The translations under genes and the position numbers were made by a program. A stretch of DNA of 26,816 bases from Spirochaetota bacterium (GTDB lineage: Bacteria > Spirochaetota > UBA12135 > COTS27 > JAFLEE01). Shown here in pieces: positions 1 to 7,772 of this stretch. The stretch covers positions 1 to 26,816 of the forward strand of contig JAFLEE010000071.1 in the NCBI GenBank assembly GCA_017302015.1. The letters run 5' to 3'. Positions within the stretch are counted from its first letter, which is position 1; each line of letters opens with the position of its first letter. Below the pieces are notes generated by a model. That model worked only from the letters and a program-made list of their open reading frames with translations. It searched no databases and had not been told where the DNA came from.

Positions 1-238
1 GGCGCCGCGGGGAGGGGGCGGAGCCGAGGGCCTTATGCAGGAGGGAATCCGGGTGGCGGGGCTTGGCGGGAAGCTTGGAGAAGAATCCCGACCAGAACCT
101 GGCGAGCGACCCGGCCTTGCGGGGGCGCACGGGTTGGGGCGCGCGGGCCAGGAACGCCGCGGGCGCGGCGGGTTTCTGCCCGGGGAGGCCACCCCCTTTT
201 TGGTAGCGGCTATAATAATAGGCCTTGAAGGATTCCAT
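1..238 (-). CDS. Unrecognised protein, N-terminal part (cut by window start)
   Basis: An open frame starts at an ATG at 238 on the minus strand and runs for 79 codons to the window edge without a stop. An in-frame TAG lies a short distance upstream of this ATG, so it is the only ATG start. The peptide begins MESFKAYYYSRYQK and continues as a basic, Pro/Arg/Lys-rich stretch with FWSGFFSKL near residue 50. Third codon positions are almost all C or G, as in the well-supported genes nearby, whereas the overlapping plus-strand frame (35-289) lacks that bias and is taken as a shadow. No signal peptide or known motif is visible and no function is proposed. It is divergent from flgI, with about 265 bases between the two starts. 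No clear Shine-Dalgarno sequence is seen. Confidence 0.5.
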   Translation of the reverse strand, partial: MESFKAYYYSRYQKGGGLPGQKPAAPAAFLARAPQPVRPRKAGSLARFWSGFFSKLPAKPRHPDSLLHKALGSAPSPRR

Positions 239-488
239 CGGCGAATGGGGCCCTTGGAATTTCGGCCCTGGGAAGGATCCCTCCACTAAAGGCCGTTTGC
301 GGCGCTCCCCGGAAAAATGACTAAAGCCGGCCGCGGACCTACCCAGGGGGACAGGGGGGATGTTCGGCCTGAAAACAAGGCTTTTGCCGGTACCGGCGGC
401 CGCCGGTGCGGCGGAAGGGCCCGGAAAATTCCTTCCCCTGGCGGTGGGCAAATTCGGGGGAATCGGTCACGCCCGAGCGGCTTATTCC

Positions 489-494
489 GATAAT
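489..494 (+). promoter_or_regulatory. Candidate -10 box before flgI
   Basis: GATAAT lies 9 nt before the flgI ATG. A weak -35 candidate, CGGTCA, sits 19 nt upstream of it. If used, the 5' leader would be only a few nucleotides and the AAAGGG next to the start would hardly serve as a ribosome site. Apart from this and the shared upstream region of the divergent gene, 239-503 holds nothing recognisable. Confidence 0.3.
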
Positions 495-503
495 CAAAGG
501 GAT

Positions 504-1502
504 ATGAGATCCCATCGACTTGTTCCCGCGCTCGCCCTGCTGCCGCTCCTCGCCTCGCTCCTCTTCGGCGATTACGAGGTGAAGATCCGCGACGTGGCTA
601 CGCTCAAGGGGCTCAAGAAGAACCGCCTCTACGGCTACGGCCTGGTCGTCGGCCTGCCCGGCACCGGGGATGGCGGGAGCGCCCTCGCCCGCAAGACCCT
701 GGGCCAATTCCTGACCTACGCCGGCATCGACGCGGACAATAGCCAACTCAATACCGCCAATATGGCGGTGGTCGCCGTCTCGTGCGAGCTCTCGGGTTTC
801 GTCGAGAAGGGCGACACGGTGGACGTGCAGGTCGCCAGCATCGGCAGCGCCAAAAACCTCGAGAACGGCCTGCTGCTCCAGACCGCGCTGAAGTCCTCGG
901 CGGGGCAGATCTACGCCATGGCGGGCGGCGTCGTGGGCACCGGCTCGGAAAAGCAGCCGCGCCGCGGCCTCATCGCCGCCGGGGCCATCGTGGAGCGCAG
1001 TTTGGCGGCCGACGGCCTCTTCAAGGAGAACGCCCCGGTGCAGCTCGTGCTCAAGAACCCCTCCCTCACCACCGCCACCACCCTCAAGGATGCCATCGAG
1101 GGGGCCAACCCCGACCTCACGGTGACGATCCAGGACTACAAGCAACTCACCATCTCCTCCCGCGTGGCGCAGGCGCTCACCTTCAAGGCCCTCGCCGACG
1201 TGCTCAACCTGCCGGTGAGCGTGGAATCGGCGGCCACCATCGTCATCGACAAGGCCACCGGCGTCGTCGTCGGCGGCCAGGACGTACGGGTGGATACCTC
1301 GTTCATCTCCCTCCCCGGCCTCAAGATCGCCGTGAAGGAGGGCCAGGGCGCCCAATTCTCGGGGGTTTTCAAGGGAACGGCCACCGTCAACGACCTGGCC
1401 GGCGAGTTCAACGGCCTGGGCATCAAGCCCGCCGACATGATCAGCATCTTCCTGGCCCTCAAGAAAGCCGGCGCCCTCAACGCCGAAATCATCGTGCAAT
1501 AG
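504..1502 (+). CDS. flgI: Flagellar P-ring protein FlgI
   Basis: This 332-residue protein is the periplasmic P-ring subunit, which forms the bushing around the flagellar rod. The start at 504 gives a clean signal peptide (MRSHRLVPALALLPLLASLLFG), followed by the mature N-terminus DYEVKIRDVATLKG and the family hallmark YGYGLVVGLPGTGDG. Further FlgI blocks are visible: NMAVVAVSCELSGFVEKGD, VQVASIGSAKNLENG, GGVVGTG and the C-terminal FNGLGIKPADMISIF. An in-frame extension back to 360 is possible but would bury the signal peptide. The length is slightly below that of the enterobacterial protein. The rod-binding flgJ gene follows after about 50 nt, as is usual. No L-ring flgH is seen in the window. 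A GATAAT box shortly upstream suggests this gene opens the operon. Confidence 0.93.
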   Translation: MRSHRLVPALALLPLLASLLFGDYEVKIRDVATLKGLKKNRLYGYGLVVGLPGTGDGGSALARKTLGQFLTYAGIDADNSQLNTANMAVVAVSCELSGFVEKGDTVDVQVASIGSAKNLENGLLLQTALKSSAGQIYAMAGGVVGTGSEKQPRRGLIAAGAIVERSLAADGLFKENAPVQLVLKNPSLTTATTLKDAIEGANPDLTVTIQDYKQLTISSRVAQALTFKALADVLNLPVSVESAATIVIDKATGVVVGGQDVRVDTSFISLPGLKIAVKEGQGAQFSGVFKGTATVNDLAGEFNGLGIKPADMISIFLALKKAGALNAEIIVQ

Positions 1503-1554
1503 TTTTCCTCATCCCCCGAGACGTCTGTTACCACATATTATTGAAGGAAACCCC

Positions 1555-1923
1555 ATGGCCATGCTCACCGGAATCCAGGCGCGACTCTCCCCCCTCGAAC
1601 TCGCCCCCGGGCAGGAGGCCAAGTACCGCCGTTCCCAAGAGGAGACGGGAGACGCCCTGCGCCTCGACAAGATCCGCGGCCTCAAGAACCCCAAGGAGCA
1701 GCTGCGCCGGGTTTCGGAGGAGATGGAGTCGCTCTTCGTGAAGATGATGTACTCGGCCATGAAGAAGACGGTGCATAAGGAAGAGGGCATGCTCCACGGC
1801 GGCCAGGCCGAGGAGGTCTTCGACGATATGCTCACCGAGGAATACTCCCGGCGCTTCGCCAAGTCGCGCAGCTTCGGCATCGCCGACGTCATCTACAAGA
1901 CCTACGAAAAATCCGTGAAGTGA
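1555..1923 (+). CDS. flgJ: Rod-binding protein FlgJ, N-terminal-domain-only form
   Basis: This 122-residue protein matches the FlgJ rod-binding domain. It has the conserved start of the domain (LRRVSEEMESLFVKMMYSAMKKTV), a Gly-rich turn (EEGMLHGGQAEEVFDDML) and the closing segment EEYSRRFAKSRSFGIADVIY. The C-terminal muramidase domain found in gammaproteobacterial FlgJ is absent, as in several other lineages. It probably caps or scaffolds the growing rod in the periplasm. No Sec signal is visible, consistent with flagellar-type export. It lies directly downstream of flgI. A GAAGGA ribosome site stands about 7 nt before the ATG and an AT-rich ATATTATT just before that. Its TGA overlaps the GTG start of the next gene. 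Confidence 0.87.
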   Translation: MAMLTGIQARLSPLELAPGQEAKYRRSQEETGDALRLDKIRGLKNPKEQLRRVSEEMESLFVKMMYSAMKKTVHKEEGMLHGGQAEEVFDDMLTEEYSRRFAKSRSFGIADVIYKTYEKSVK

Positions 1924-4082
1924 AACCCATGGAAGCGCCCAAGCCCGGCCAGTTCCTCACGCTCCCCCGGGGCGGCTACCTGGTGGACTCCTCCGAGGGC
2001 TACCTCCAGGTCGGCTCCCCCCCCGAGACCATCAAGGACACCATGGGCTTCCCCAAGGGGGTCCCCCTCTTCTTCTGCCTGCCGGCCGAGTTCTTCAACC
2101 GCACCCGGGGCATCGCGGTGGCCGAGGTCGAGTTCCCCCTCTACTTCAACTTCTTCATCCGCAAGAAGAAGACGACGCTCCTGTGCTCCGAGGCGCAGAA
2201 GAAACTCTTCACGGTCGTGCTCAACGAATCGCTCTTCGGGCCCGAGCAGTTCAACATCGCCAACGATTTCGACGAGGAAAGCGGCCTCCCCGTCCCCGAC
2301 CTCAAGGCCGAGATGGCCTTCTTCCGCGGCCCGCTGAACCTGGACCACCTGGTGGAGTTCCGAACCTTCGACGCCAAGGGCGAGGTGAAACTGGGCGGCG
2401 TCACGGTGCGCATGACGGCCAACCACGACTTCGAGATCGAAGACGCCCCCTTCCATCCCGCCCCGGTGCGGATCCCCGGGACGGTCGAATACCAGGACGC
2501 CTTCGACCTCGGCGCGGTCTCGAGCACGCCCTTCGAGCCGCCCAATTTCGGGGTGACCTGCCTCGGCCCCAGCCACGGCTTCGACCCCACCGCCAATACC
2601 TCGGGCTTCATCCTCTGGGTCAACAAGCGCGGCATCATGGTCGACCCGCCGGTCAACAGCACCAGTTGGCTGGTGCGCGCCGGGGTGAACCCCCTCCTCG
2701 TCGACAGCGTGATTCTCACCCATACCCACGCCGACCACGACGCGGGCACCTTCCAGAAGATCCTCGAGGGGGAGCGCGTCACCATCTACACGACCCAGAC
2801 GGTGATGAACTCGTGGCTGACGAAGTACGCCGCCCTCACGGGCATGGCCCAGCGCGAGATCTCCCAACTCTTCGATTTCCACCCCGTGCTCATCGGCCAG
2901 AAGGTGAACTTAAACGGCGCCTGGTTCGTGTTCAACTACTCGCTCCATTCCCTGCCCACCGTCGCCTTCCGCTTCTCCTACCGCGACAAGAGTTTCCTCT
3001 ACACCTCGGACCACCTCAATTTCCCCGACACCCTGCGCACGATGCGCGAGAAGGGCGCGATCTCGGCCGAGCGCTACGACGAACTCACGAGCTTCCCCTG
3101 GGAAACCGACATCATCTACCACGAGGCCGGGGTGCCTCCGCTGCACACGCCCGTGGCCTGGCTCAATAGCCTGCCCGAGGAGGTCCAGAAGCGCATCACC
3201 GTCTACCACATCGCCAAGAAGGACTTCCCCGAGAAGACCCACCTGCGCCTGGCCACCTACGGCTTGGCCAATAGCCTGATCGTGGACGTGCAGGCCGGGT
3301 CGTACGAGCCCGCCTTCCGGATCCTCGACATCCTCTCGCGCATCGAGATCTTCCAACACTTCAACCTCGCCCAGGCCCGCGACCTCGTGGCCGTGGTGAA
3401 CCACGAGAAGATCCCCCGGGGCGAGCGCATCATCACCAAGGGCACGCCGGGGGACAAGTTCTATATCATCCTCTCCGGCTCCATCCGCATCGGCGAGGGG
3501 GCTGGCACCGAGGCCAAGCGCTACGGCAATTACCAGACCTTCGGCGAGGTCTCGATCCTGCTCAACAAGCCGCGCACCGCCGACGTCTACGCCGAGACCG
3601 AGGTGGAGGCCCTCACCATCGGGAAATCGGCCTTCCTGAACCTCTTCGCCGGGACCGAGGTGGAGCGCAAGCTCAAGCGCAGCGCCCTCAACCGCAGCGA
3701 ACGGTCGTGGGAGGCCCTCTCGGCCACCGAACTCTTCCTGAAGCTCTCCGCGAGCCAGAAGACCGACCTCGAACTCATCCTCGAGCCCGTGGAGGTCCGC
3801 GAAGATACCGACCTCGTGGAACTCGGGAAGCCCGTGCACGACCTCTATATCTTCCATTCGGGCTCCGGCGAGATCCACGAGAAGGACGGGCGGCGCGAGC
3901 CCTTGGCGCGCGGGCGCATCCTCGGCGCCTACCGCGAGTTCGACCTCGGCCTGCCGTCCACCCAGCGCTGCTCGGCGAAGAAGGGCGCCCTCGTCTTCCG
4001 CCTGGGGGCCGACGCCTTCCGCAAGTTCATCAAGAAAAATCCCGGAGTGTACCTGCGCTTCTTCGAGGCGCTGACGAAATGA
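1920..4082 (+). CDS. Metallo-beta-lactamase-fold hydrolase with two C-terminal cNMP-binding domains
   Basis: This 720-residue protein has three parts. Residues 1-200 are an unassigned N-terminal region. Residues about 205-450 are a metallo-beta-lactamase fold with the metal motif THTHADHD (His268, His270, Asp272, His273) and later candidate ligands His343, Asp364 (YTSDH) and His401. Residues about 475-580 are a Crp-type cyclic-nucleotide-binding domain with the phosphate-binding cassette FGE (541-543) and Arg-Thr-Ala (552-554). A second, degenerate copy (about 605-715) lacks a clear Arg-Thr-Ala. No signal peptide is present, so it is probably cytoplasmic. From family knowledge, proteins of this layout are mainly spirochaetal; the substrate is unknown, and a nucleotide phosphodiesterase role is only a guess. 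GTG at 1920 overlaps the flgJ stop (GTGA); ATG at 1929 is the alternative start. The stop overlaps the next ATG. Confidence 0.85.
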   Translation: MKPMEAPKPGQFLTLPRGGYLVDSSEGYLQVGSPPETIKDTMGFPKGVPLFFCLPAEFFNRTRGIAVAEVEFPLYFNFFIRKKKTTLLCSEAQKKLFTVVLNESLFGPEQFNIANDFDEESGLPVPDLKAEMAFFRGPLNLDHLVEFRTFDAKGEVKLGGVTVRMTANHDFEIEDAPFHPAPVRIPGTVEYQDAFDLGAVSSTPFEPPNFGVTCLGPSHGFDPTANTSGFILWVNKRGIMVDPPVNSTSWLVRAGVNPLLVDSVILTHTHADHDAGTFQKILEGERVTIYTTQTVMNSWLTKYAALTGMAQREISQLFDFHPVLIGQKVNLNGAWFVFNYSLHSLPTVAFRFSYRDKSFLYTSDHLNFPDTLRTMREKGAISAERYDELTSFPWETDIIYHEAGVPPLHTPVAWLNSLPEEVQKRITVYHIAKKDFPEKTHLRLATYGLANSLIVDVQAGSYEPAFRILDILSRIEIFQHFNLAQARDLVAVVNHEKIPRGERIITKGTPGDKFYIILSGSIRIGEGAGTEAKRYGNYQTFGEVSILLNKPRTADVYAETEVEALTIGKSAFLNLFAGTEVERKLKRSALNRSERSWEALSATELFLKLSASQKTDLELILEPVEVREDTDLVELGKPVHDLYIFHSGSGEIHEKDGRREPLARGRILGAYREFDLGLPSTQRCSAKKGALVFRLGADAFRKFIKKNPGVYLRFFEALTK

Positions 4083-4975
4083 CGAGGCCCCGCGTCGGCA
4101 TCGTCGGCGGTACGGGGGGGATGGGCTCGCTCTTCGCCCGCTTCTTCCGGCGCCAGGGCTGCCAGGTGCGGGTCTCCAGCCGGCGCACGGCCCTCACCCC
4201 CGAGGCGTGCGCGGCCTGGAGCGAATTGCTCGTCGTCTCGGTGCCCATCCGCGACACCGACGCGGTCATCCGCCGCGTGGCGCCCCACCTGCGAAAGGAA
4301 GCCGCGCTCATGGATCTCACTTCCCTGAAGGCGGCCCCGCTGCGTACCATGCTCGCCTCCCATCCCGGCGAAGTCCTCGGCTGCCACCCCGTCTTCGGAC
4401 CCAGCCTCCGCCGCCTGGCGAGCCAGGTGGTCGTGCTCGTGCCGGGCCGCCGCGGGCCCTGGTTCGCGCGCCTCACGCGCATGCTCCGCTCCGAGCGGGC
4501 CAGCGTGCGCCGCGCGACGGCCCAAGAGCACGACCGCATCATGGCCGTGGTGCAGGGCCTCATGCACCTCACGAGCGTCCAACTCCTCACCACGCTGCGG
4601 GGCCTGGGCATCCCCCTCGACCTCCTTCGCGCCTTCTCTTCGCCCGTCTACCGGGTGCGCATGGATTTCGCGGCCCGCATCCTCGGCCAGAACCCGGAGA
4701 TGTACGCGGATATCGCCCTGGGCAACCCGGCGACCCGGCGCGTGCTGGCGACCTACCAGCGCCAAGCGGCCGCCCTCGAGGCGGTGGTGCGCCGGGGGGA
4801 CCGGAAGGGCTTCCTGCGCATGTTCCGCGGGGCGAGGGATTTCCTCGGCCGGGAGGCCGTCACGGCCCAGGGGCGCACGAACCGCCTCCTCGAGACCTTG
4901 GCGGACGTGGAGGACCGCGAGAGCCGAACGAAGCCCGCGCGGGCCCGGCGGGATTCCTTTTCCCTTCCCGGATGA
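4079..4975 (+). CDS. tyrA: Prephenate dehydrogenase (TyrA family)
   Basis: This 298-residue NAD(P)-dependent enzyme would convert prephenate to 4-hydroxyphenylpyruvate in tyrosine synthesis. The Rossmann motif is GIVGGTGGMG at residues 7-16, a form known from the dehydrogenase half of enterobacterial TyrA and from archaeal TyrA. Further family marks are LVVSVP (51-56), the substrate-region signature HPVFGP (103-108) and EHDRIMAVVQGLMH (150-163). There is no chorismate-mutase half and no ACT domain; the C-terminus is a short Arg-rich tail. The ATG overlaps the preceding stop as ATGA, so translation is likely coupled to the MBL/cNMP-binding gene. Its place between flagellar and envelope genes is unusual. 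A related 3-hydroxyacid-type dehydrogenase with another substrate cannot be excluded. Confidence 0.83.
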   Translation: MTRPRVGIVGGTGGMGSLFARFFRRQGCQVRVSSRRTALTPEACAAWSELLVVSVPIRDTDAVIRRVAPHLRKEAALMDLTSLKAAPLRTMLASHPGEVLGCHPVFGPSLRRLASQVVVLVPGRRGPWFARLTRMLRSERASVRRATAQEHDRIMAVVQGLMHLTSVQLLTTLRGLGIPLDLLRAFSSPVYRVRMDFAARILGQNPEMYADIALGNPATRRVLATYQRQAAALEAVVRRGDRKGFLRMFRGARDFLGREAVTAQGRTNRLLETLADVEDRESRTKPARARRDSFSLPG

Positions 4976-6252
4976 CCGGGGGTTCCATTAGGATGACGAA
5001 CGCCCGCGGGCTCCCCCGGAGCCTCCTCCTGAAATCGGCCCTCCCCGCCACCCTGGCGACGCTTCTCGTACCGCTATTCGTCTCGTGCACGAACGTATTC
5101 GCTCCGCCCGCCGCGGCCGCGGGGAGCACGAACGACCTCGGCGCCCTCACCGACCCCGCCACGCTCATCGCCATGGGGAATGTGGCCATCGACCAGGGCG
5201 ATTACGCCCGGTCCCAGGCCTGCTTCGAGCGGGCGATCCTCCTCAACCCGCGCCTCAGTCTGGCGCGCCTCGGGGCGGTACGCTCGGTGATGCTGCGCGA
5301 CGATCCGCTCTCCTTCGCGGCGCTCTCGACGCTCATGACCGGCCTTGGCGGAGGGAACCTCTCGGGCTTGGGGACCTTCGTGGGCGGGCTCAACGCGAGC
5401 GCCCTCTACGCCTCGGGCGGCGCGCCCACGCGGGTGCAAAGCTACCTCAGGGATACGAACGGCTATTCCTGGTGGGCCGGGCAATGCGACGGGGTGGTGC
5501 CCACCAACGGCCTCACCGCCCTCATCAACCTCCTCTTCGCGAATGTGTTGGAACTTCCGGCGGTGATGTTCGACCTTAGGCGCGACTACGTCTACAATAA
5601 TACCAACGACATCAACACGAGCGGCGACCTCCTCTTGTGGACGGGCGGGGCGGTGGGAATCAACCCGACCTTCTATAGCCTGACGAACTCCTTCGCTTCC
5701 GTGGCCAGCAACCTCTCGAGCCTGACCAACCCGACCTCCCTCGCCGGGCTCACCAACGCCACCAACGTGGTCAACCTCGCCTATCTCTCCAATGCGGCCA
5801 TCGCCTCGAGCCCCTTCGCGGGGGCGGTGCCGGTCCTGCTTTCCGCCGACGATACCCTCAAGGCCGTGCACGTCTCCCTCATGGCCCTCCTCGCCGGGGT
5901 GAAGACCGTCGACCTCGCGGGGCGGCTGGCCCTCCTCGACCAGATCAATGCCCGCATCGCCACCATCCCCGGGGCCGCCGCCGTGACGAACATGCTCGGC
6001 ACCGTGCTCTCGGTATCTTCCCTGTTGGGCGCGATGAACACCGATGCGAACGCCTCCAACGTGATGGGCGGCGGGGCTTTCAACACGGTCCACCTGCTGC
6101 TCGACGGTTCCAATGCGTTCAACCCCGCCGCGGGCCTCTCCTCGTTCGCCCCGTGGACCTGGGTGCCGCTCTCCAATGCCGCGGTGAAGCCCTCCACCAA
6201 TAGCCTCCAGGGGCAACTGAAGATTACGTGGACGAATTTCGGGCTCCCGTGA
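4972..6252 (+). CDS. Putative lipoprotein, Ser/Thr/Asn-rich, with a TPR-like segment
   Basis: This exported protein of 426 residues has a hydrophobic signal ending in the lipobox LFVSC (Cys39 from the ATG at 4972). After a short Ala-rich linker comes a TPR-like helical pair (AMGNVAIDQGDYARSQACFERAILLNPRL without breaks is one repeat-like unit). The rest is rich in Asn, Ser, Thr and Leu, with runs such as SSLTNPTSLAGLTNATN, and no family is recognised. ATG 4972 overlaps the tyrA stop (ATGA), matching the other junctions of this operon; ATG 4993 is an in-frame alternative. The stop overlaps the GTG of the next gene. It probably sits in the inner leaflet of the outer membrane or in the periplasm and may partner the two following barrel proteins. 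Confidence 0.75.
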   Translation: MTGGSIRMTNARGLPRSLLLKSALPATLATLLVPLFVSCTNVFAPPAAAAGSTNDLGALTDPATLIAMGNVAIDQGDYARSQACFERAILLNPRLSLARLGAVRSVMLRDDPLSFAALSTLMTGLGGGNLSGLGTFVGGLNASALYASGGAPTRVQSYLRDTNGYSWWAGQCDGVVPTNGLTALINLLFANVLELPAVMFDLRRDYVYNNTNDINTSGDLLLWTGGAVGINPTFYSLTNSFASVASNLSSLTNPTSLAGLTNATNVVNLAYLSNAAIASSPFAGAVPVLLSADDTLKAVHVSLMALLAGVKTVDLAGRLALLDQINARIATIPGAAAVTNMLGTVLSVSSLLGAMNTDANASNVMGGGAFNTVHLLLDGSNAFNPAAGLSSFAPWTWVPLSNAAVKPSTNSLQGQLKITWTNFGLP

Positions 6253-7772
6253 GGCGTGCGCTGCTTTTGCTGCTCGGCGTCGCCGCCGCCTGGGGCGCGG
6301 GGACTTCTTCTCCGCGGCGCACCGACTTGCGCTTCTTCTCCATGGGGGGGGCCTACACGGCGCTCTTCGACCACCCGCTCATGGCCTACTATAACCCCGC
6401 GGGTTACGCGTTCCTGGGCCGCGGCAGCCACCAATCGCTCCATGCCATGGATGACGACGATTTCGTGCGCCCCCGGGCGGTCTCCCCGATCCGCATCGGC
6501 CTTCCCTCCTTGACGGTCGCCATGTCCACGGGGGTCTGGAGCAATATCGCCGGCATGCGCAGCCTCATCGACCTGGCCCTGCCGGGCACGGCCATCTCGC
6601 TGCCCGCGCCCTTCGATACCTTGGCGAGTTCCCTGGGCCTCGGGCAACTCACGGTGGCCTCCTCGAACGCTGGCTCGTACAGCCTCGCGGGGATGGCCAC
6701 GAACCTGGGCTCCGTGACCAACCTCATCAACCCCCTGGTCGGGCTCGGCTTCCGCTTCGGCCTCGACGCCGCGCTCCTCTCCTTCGAGGCGCGGGGGTTC
6801 AGTTTCGGCATCGACCTCATGCTCGACGCGTCCCTCGGGCTCCAGGCCCATAACGAGATCATCTGGCGGATCCCCGTGCCCGAATTGCGCCTCCAGAACG
6901 ACCTCGCCCTTTGGACGGCCTTCGGCTTCCGGCTTTCCACGGAGATCCCGATGGCGGTGGGGTTCACGGGAAAGGCCTTCAATCGGGCCCTCATCGAGGT
7001 GGATACGGAGAACAAGCTCCTCGCCCTCATCAGCGATCCGACGGCCCTCACGGGGGCGGTCAACGCGGTGGTCGCCAATCCGGCGAGCCTGCTCTCCGGG
7101 ACGGGCTCCCTCGGGCTGGCCAGCAATTACACGCGCATCGGCACGGGCGTCTCGGTGGACACCGGCTTCCTCATCGAGCCCGTGCCCCACCTATGGGCCG
7201 GGGCCATGCTGCGCGACACCGCGGGCATGGTCGTTTGGCTCGGCGCCTCCAACGAATGGATCGCCCCCTCCCTCGATCTCGGCGTCTCCTGGTCCCCCCC
7301 GGTGAATGCCCTGGGATTCTTCCAGAACCCGGTGCTCTCCGTCTCCTTCAGCGATGTGTGGGGGAAGAACGAAGAACCGGTCTTCAAGCGCGTGCACGCG
7401 GGCCTCGAGTTCGGCACCTTTTTCGACGCCATCCGCCTGCGCGCCGGCATCCACGAGGGCTACCCCTCCCTCTCCGCCCAGGCCCTCGTCAATACGCGCT
7501 TCCTCTCCAAGGTCCCCTTCCTGAAACTCTTCTTCCCCCGGGAGCCCGTGTCGATCCTCTGGTGGCCCCGGTCTTGGGATTATGCGGGGCTTCTCGATTA
7601 TGGGCGGCGCAATCCCGTCGTCTGGCTCGGGTCCAACCTGCTGCGCTTCCTCTCCCTGTTCGACGTCCACTTGGAGGGCGGGGCCTATGGATTGGAGAAT
7701 AGCGTCGTGCCCGGCGCCAGCCCGGATTGGCAGGGCGCCTTCACGATCCGCTTCGACCTGAAACTCAAATGA
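6249..7772 (+). CDS. Outer-membrane beta-barrel protein, UPF0164/PorV-like
   Basis: This protein of 507 residues starts with a signal peptide (RRALLLLLGVAAAWGAG). The mature N-terminus contains RFFSMGGAYTAL and YYNPAGYAFLG, the pattern seen at the start of FadL/PorV/UPF0164-type barrels. The remainder alternates hydrophobic strands and turns, with many aromatic residues, and ends FTIRFDLKLK, a strand-like C-terminus suited to a barrel. The GTG at 6249 overlaps the lipoprotein stop (GTGA) and places the signal peptide at the very start; an ATG at 6228 would add seven polar residues. The gene ends in an ATGA overlap with the next. A transport or assembly role is inferred from fold only; the substrate is unknown. 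Confidence 0.75.
   Translation: MRRALLLLLGVAAAWGAGTSSPRRTDLRFFSMGGAYTALFDHPLMAYYNPAGYAFLGRGSHQSLHAMDDDDFVRPRAVSPIRIGLPSLTVAMSTGVWSNIAGMRSLIDLALPGTAISLPAPFDTLASSLGLGQLTVASSNAGSYSLAGMATNLGSVTNLINPLVGLGFRFGLDAALLSFEARGFSFGIDLMLDASLGLQAHNEIIWRIPVPELRLQNDLALWTAFGFRLSTEIPMAVGFTGKAFNRALIEVDTENKLLALISDPTALTGAVNAVVANPASLLSGTGSLGLASNYTRIGTGVSVDTGFLIEPVPHLWAGAMLRDTAGMVVWLGASNEWIAPSLDLGVSWSPPVNALGFFQNPVLSVSFSDVWGKNEEPVFKRVHAGLEFGTFFDAIRLRAGIHEGYPSLSAQALVNTRFLSKVPFLKLFFPREPVSILWWPRSWDYAGLLDYGRRNPVVWLGSNLLRFLSLFDVHLEGGAYGLENSVVPGASPDWQGAFTIRFDLKLK

Noticed and set aside
35-289. 84-codon plus-strand frame at the window start
   Set aside because: Third-position bias and composition favour the minus-strand frame from 238; the plus frame has no recognisable feature.
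339-1499. 386-codon minus-strand frame over flgI
   Set aside because: It is antisense to a convincing FlgI; the composition is that of a GC-rich shadow and no motif is present.
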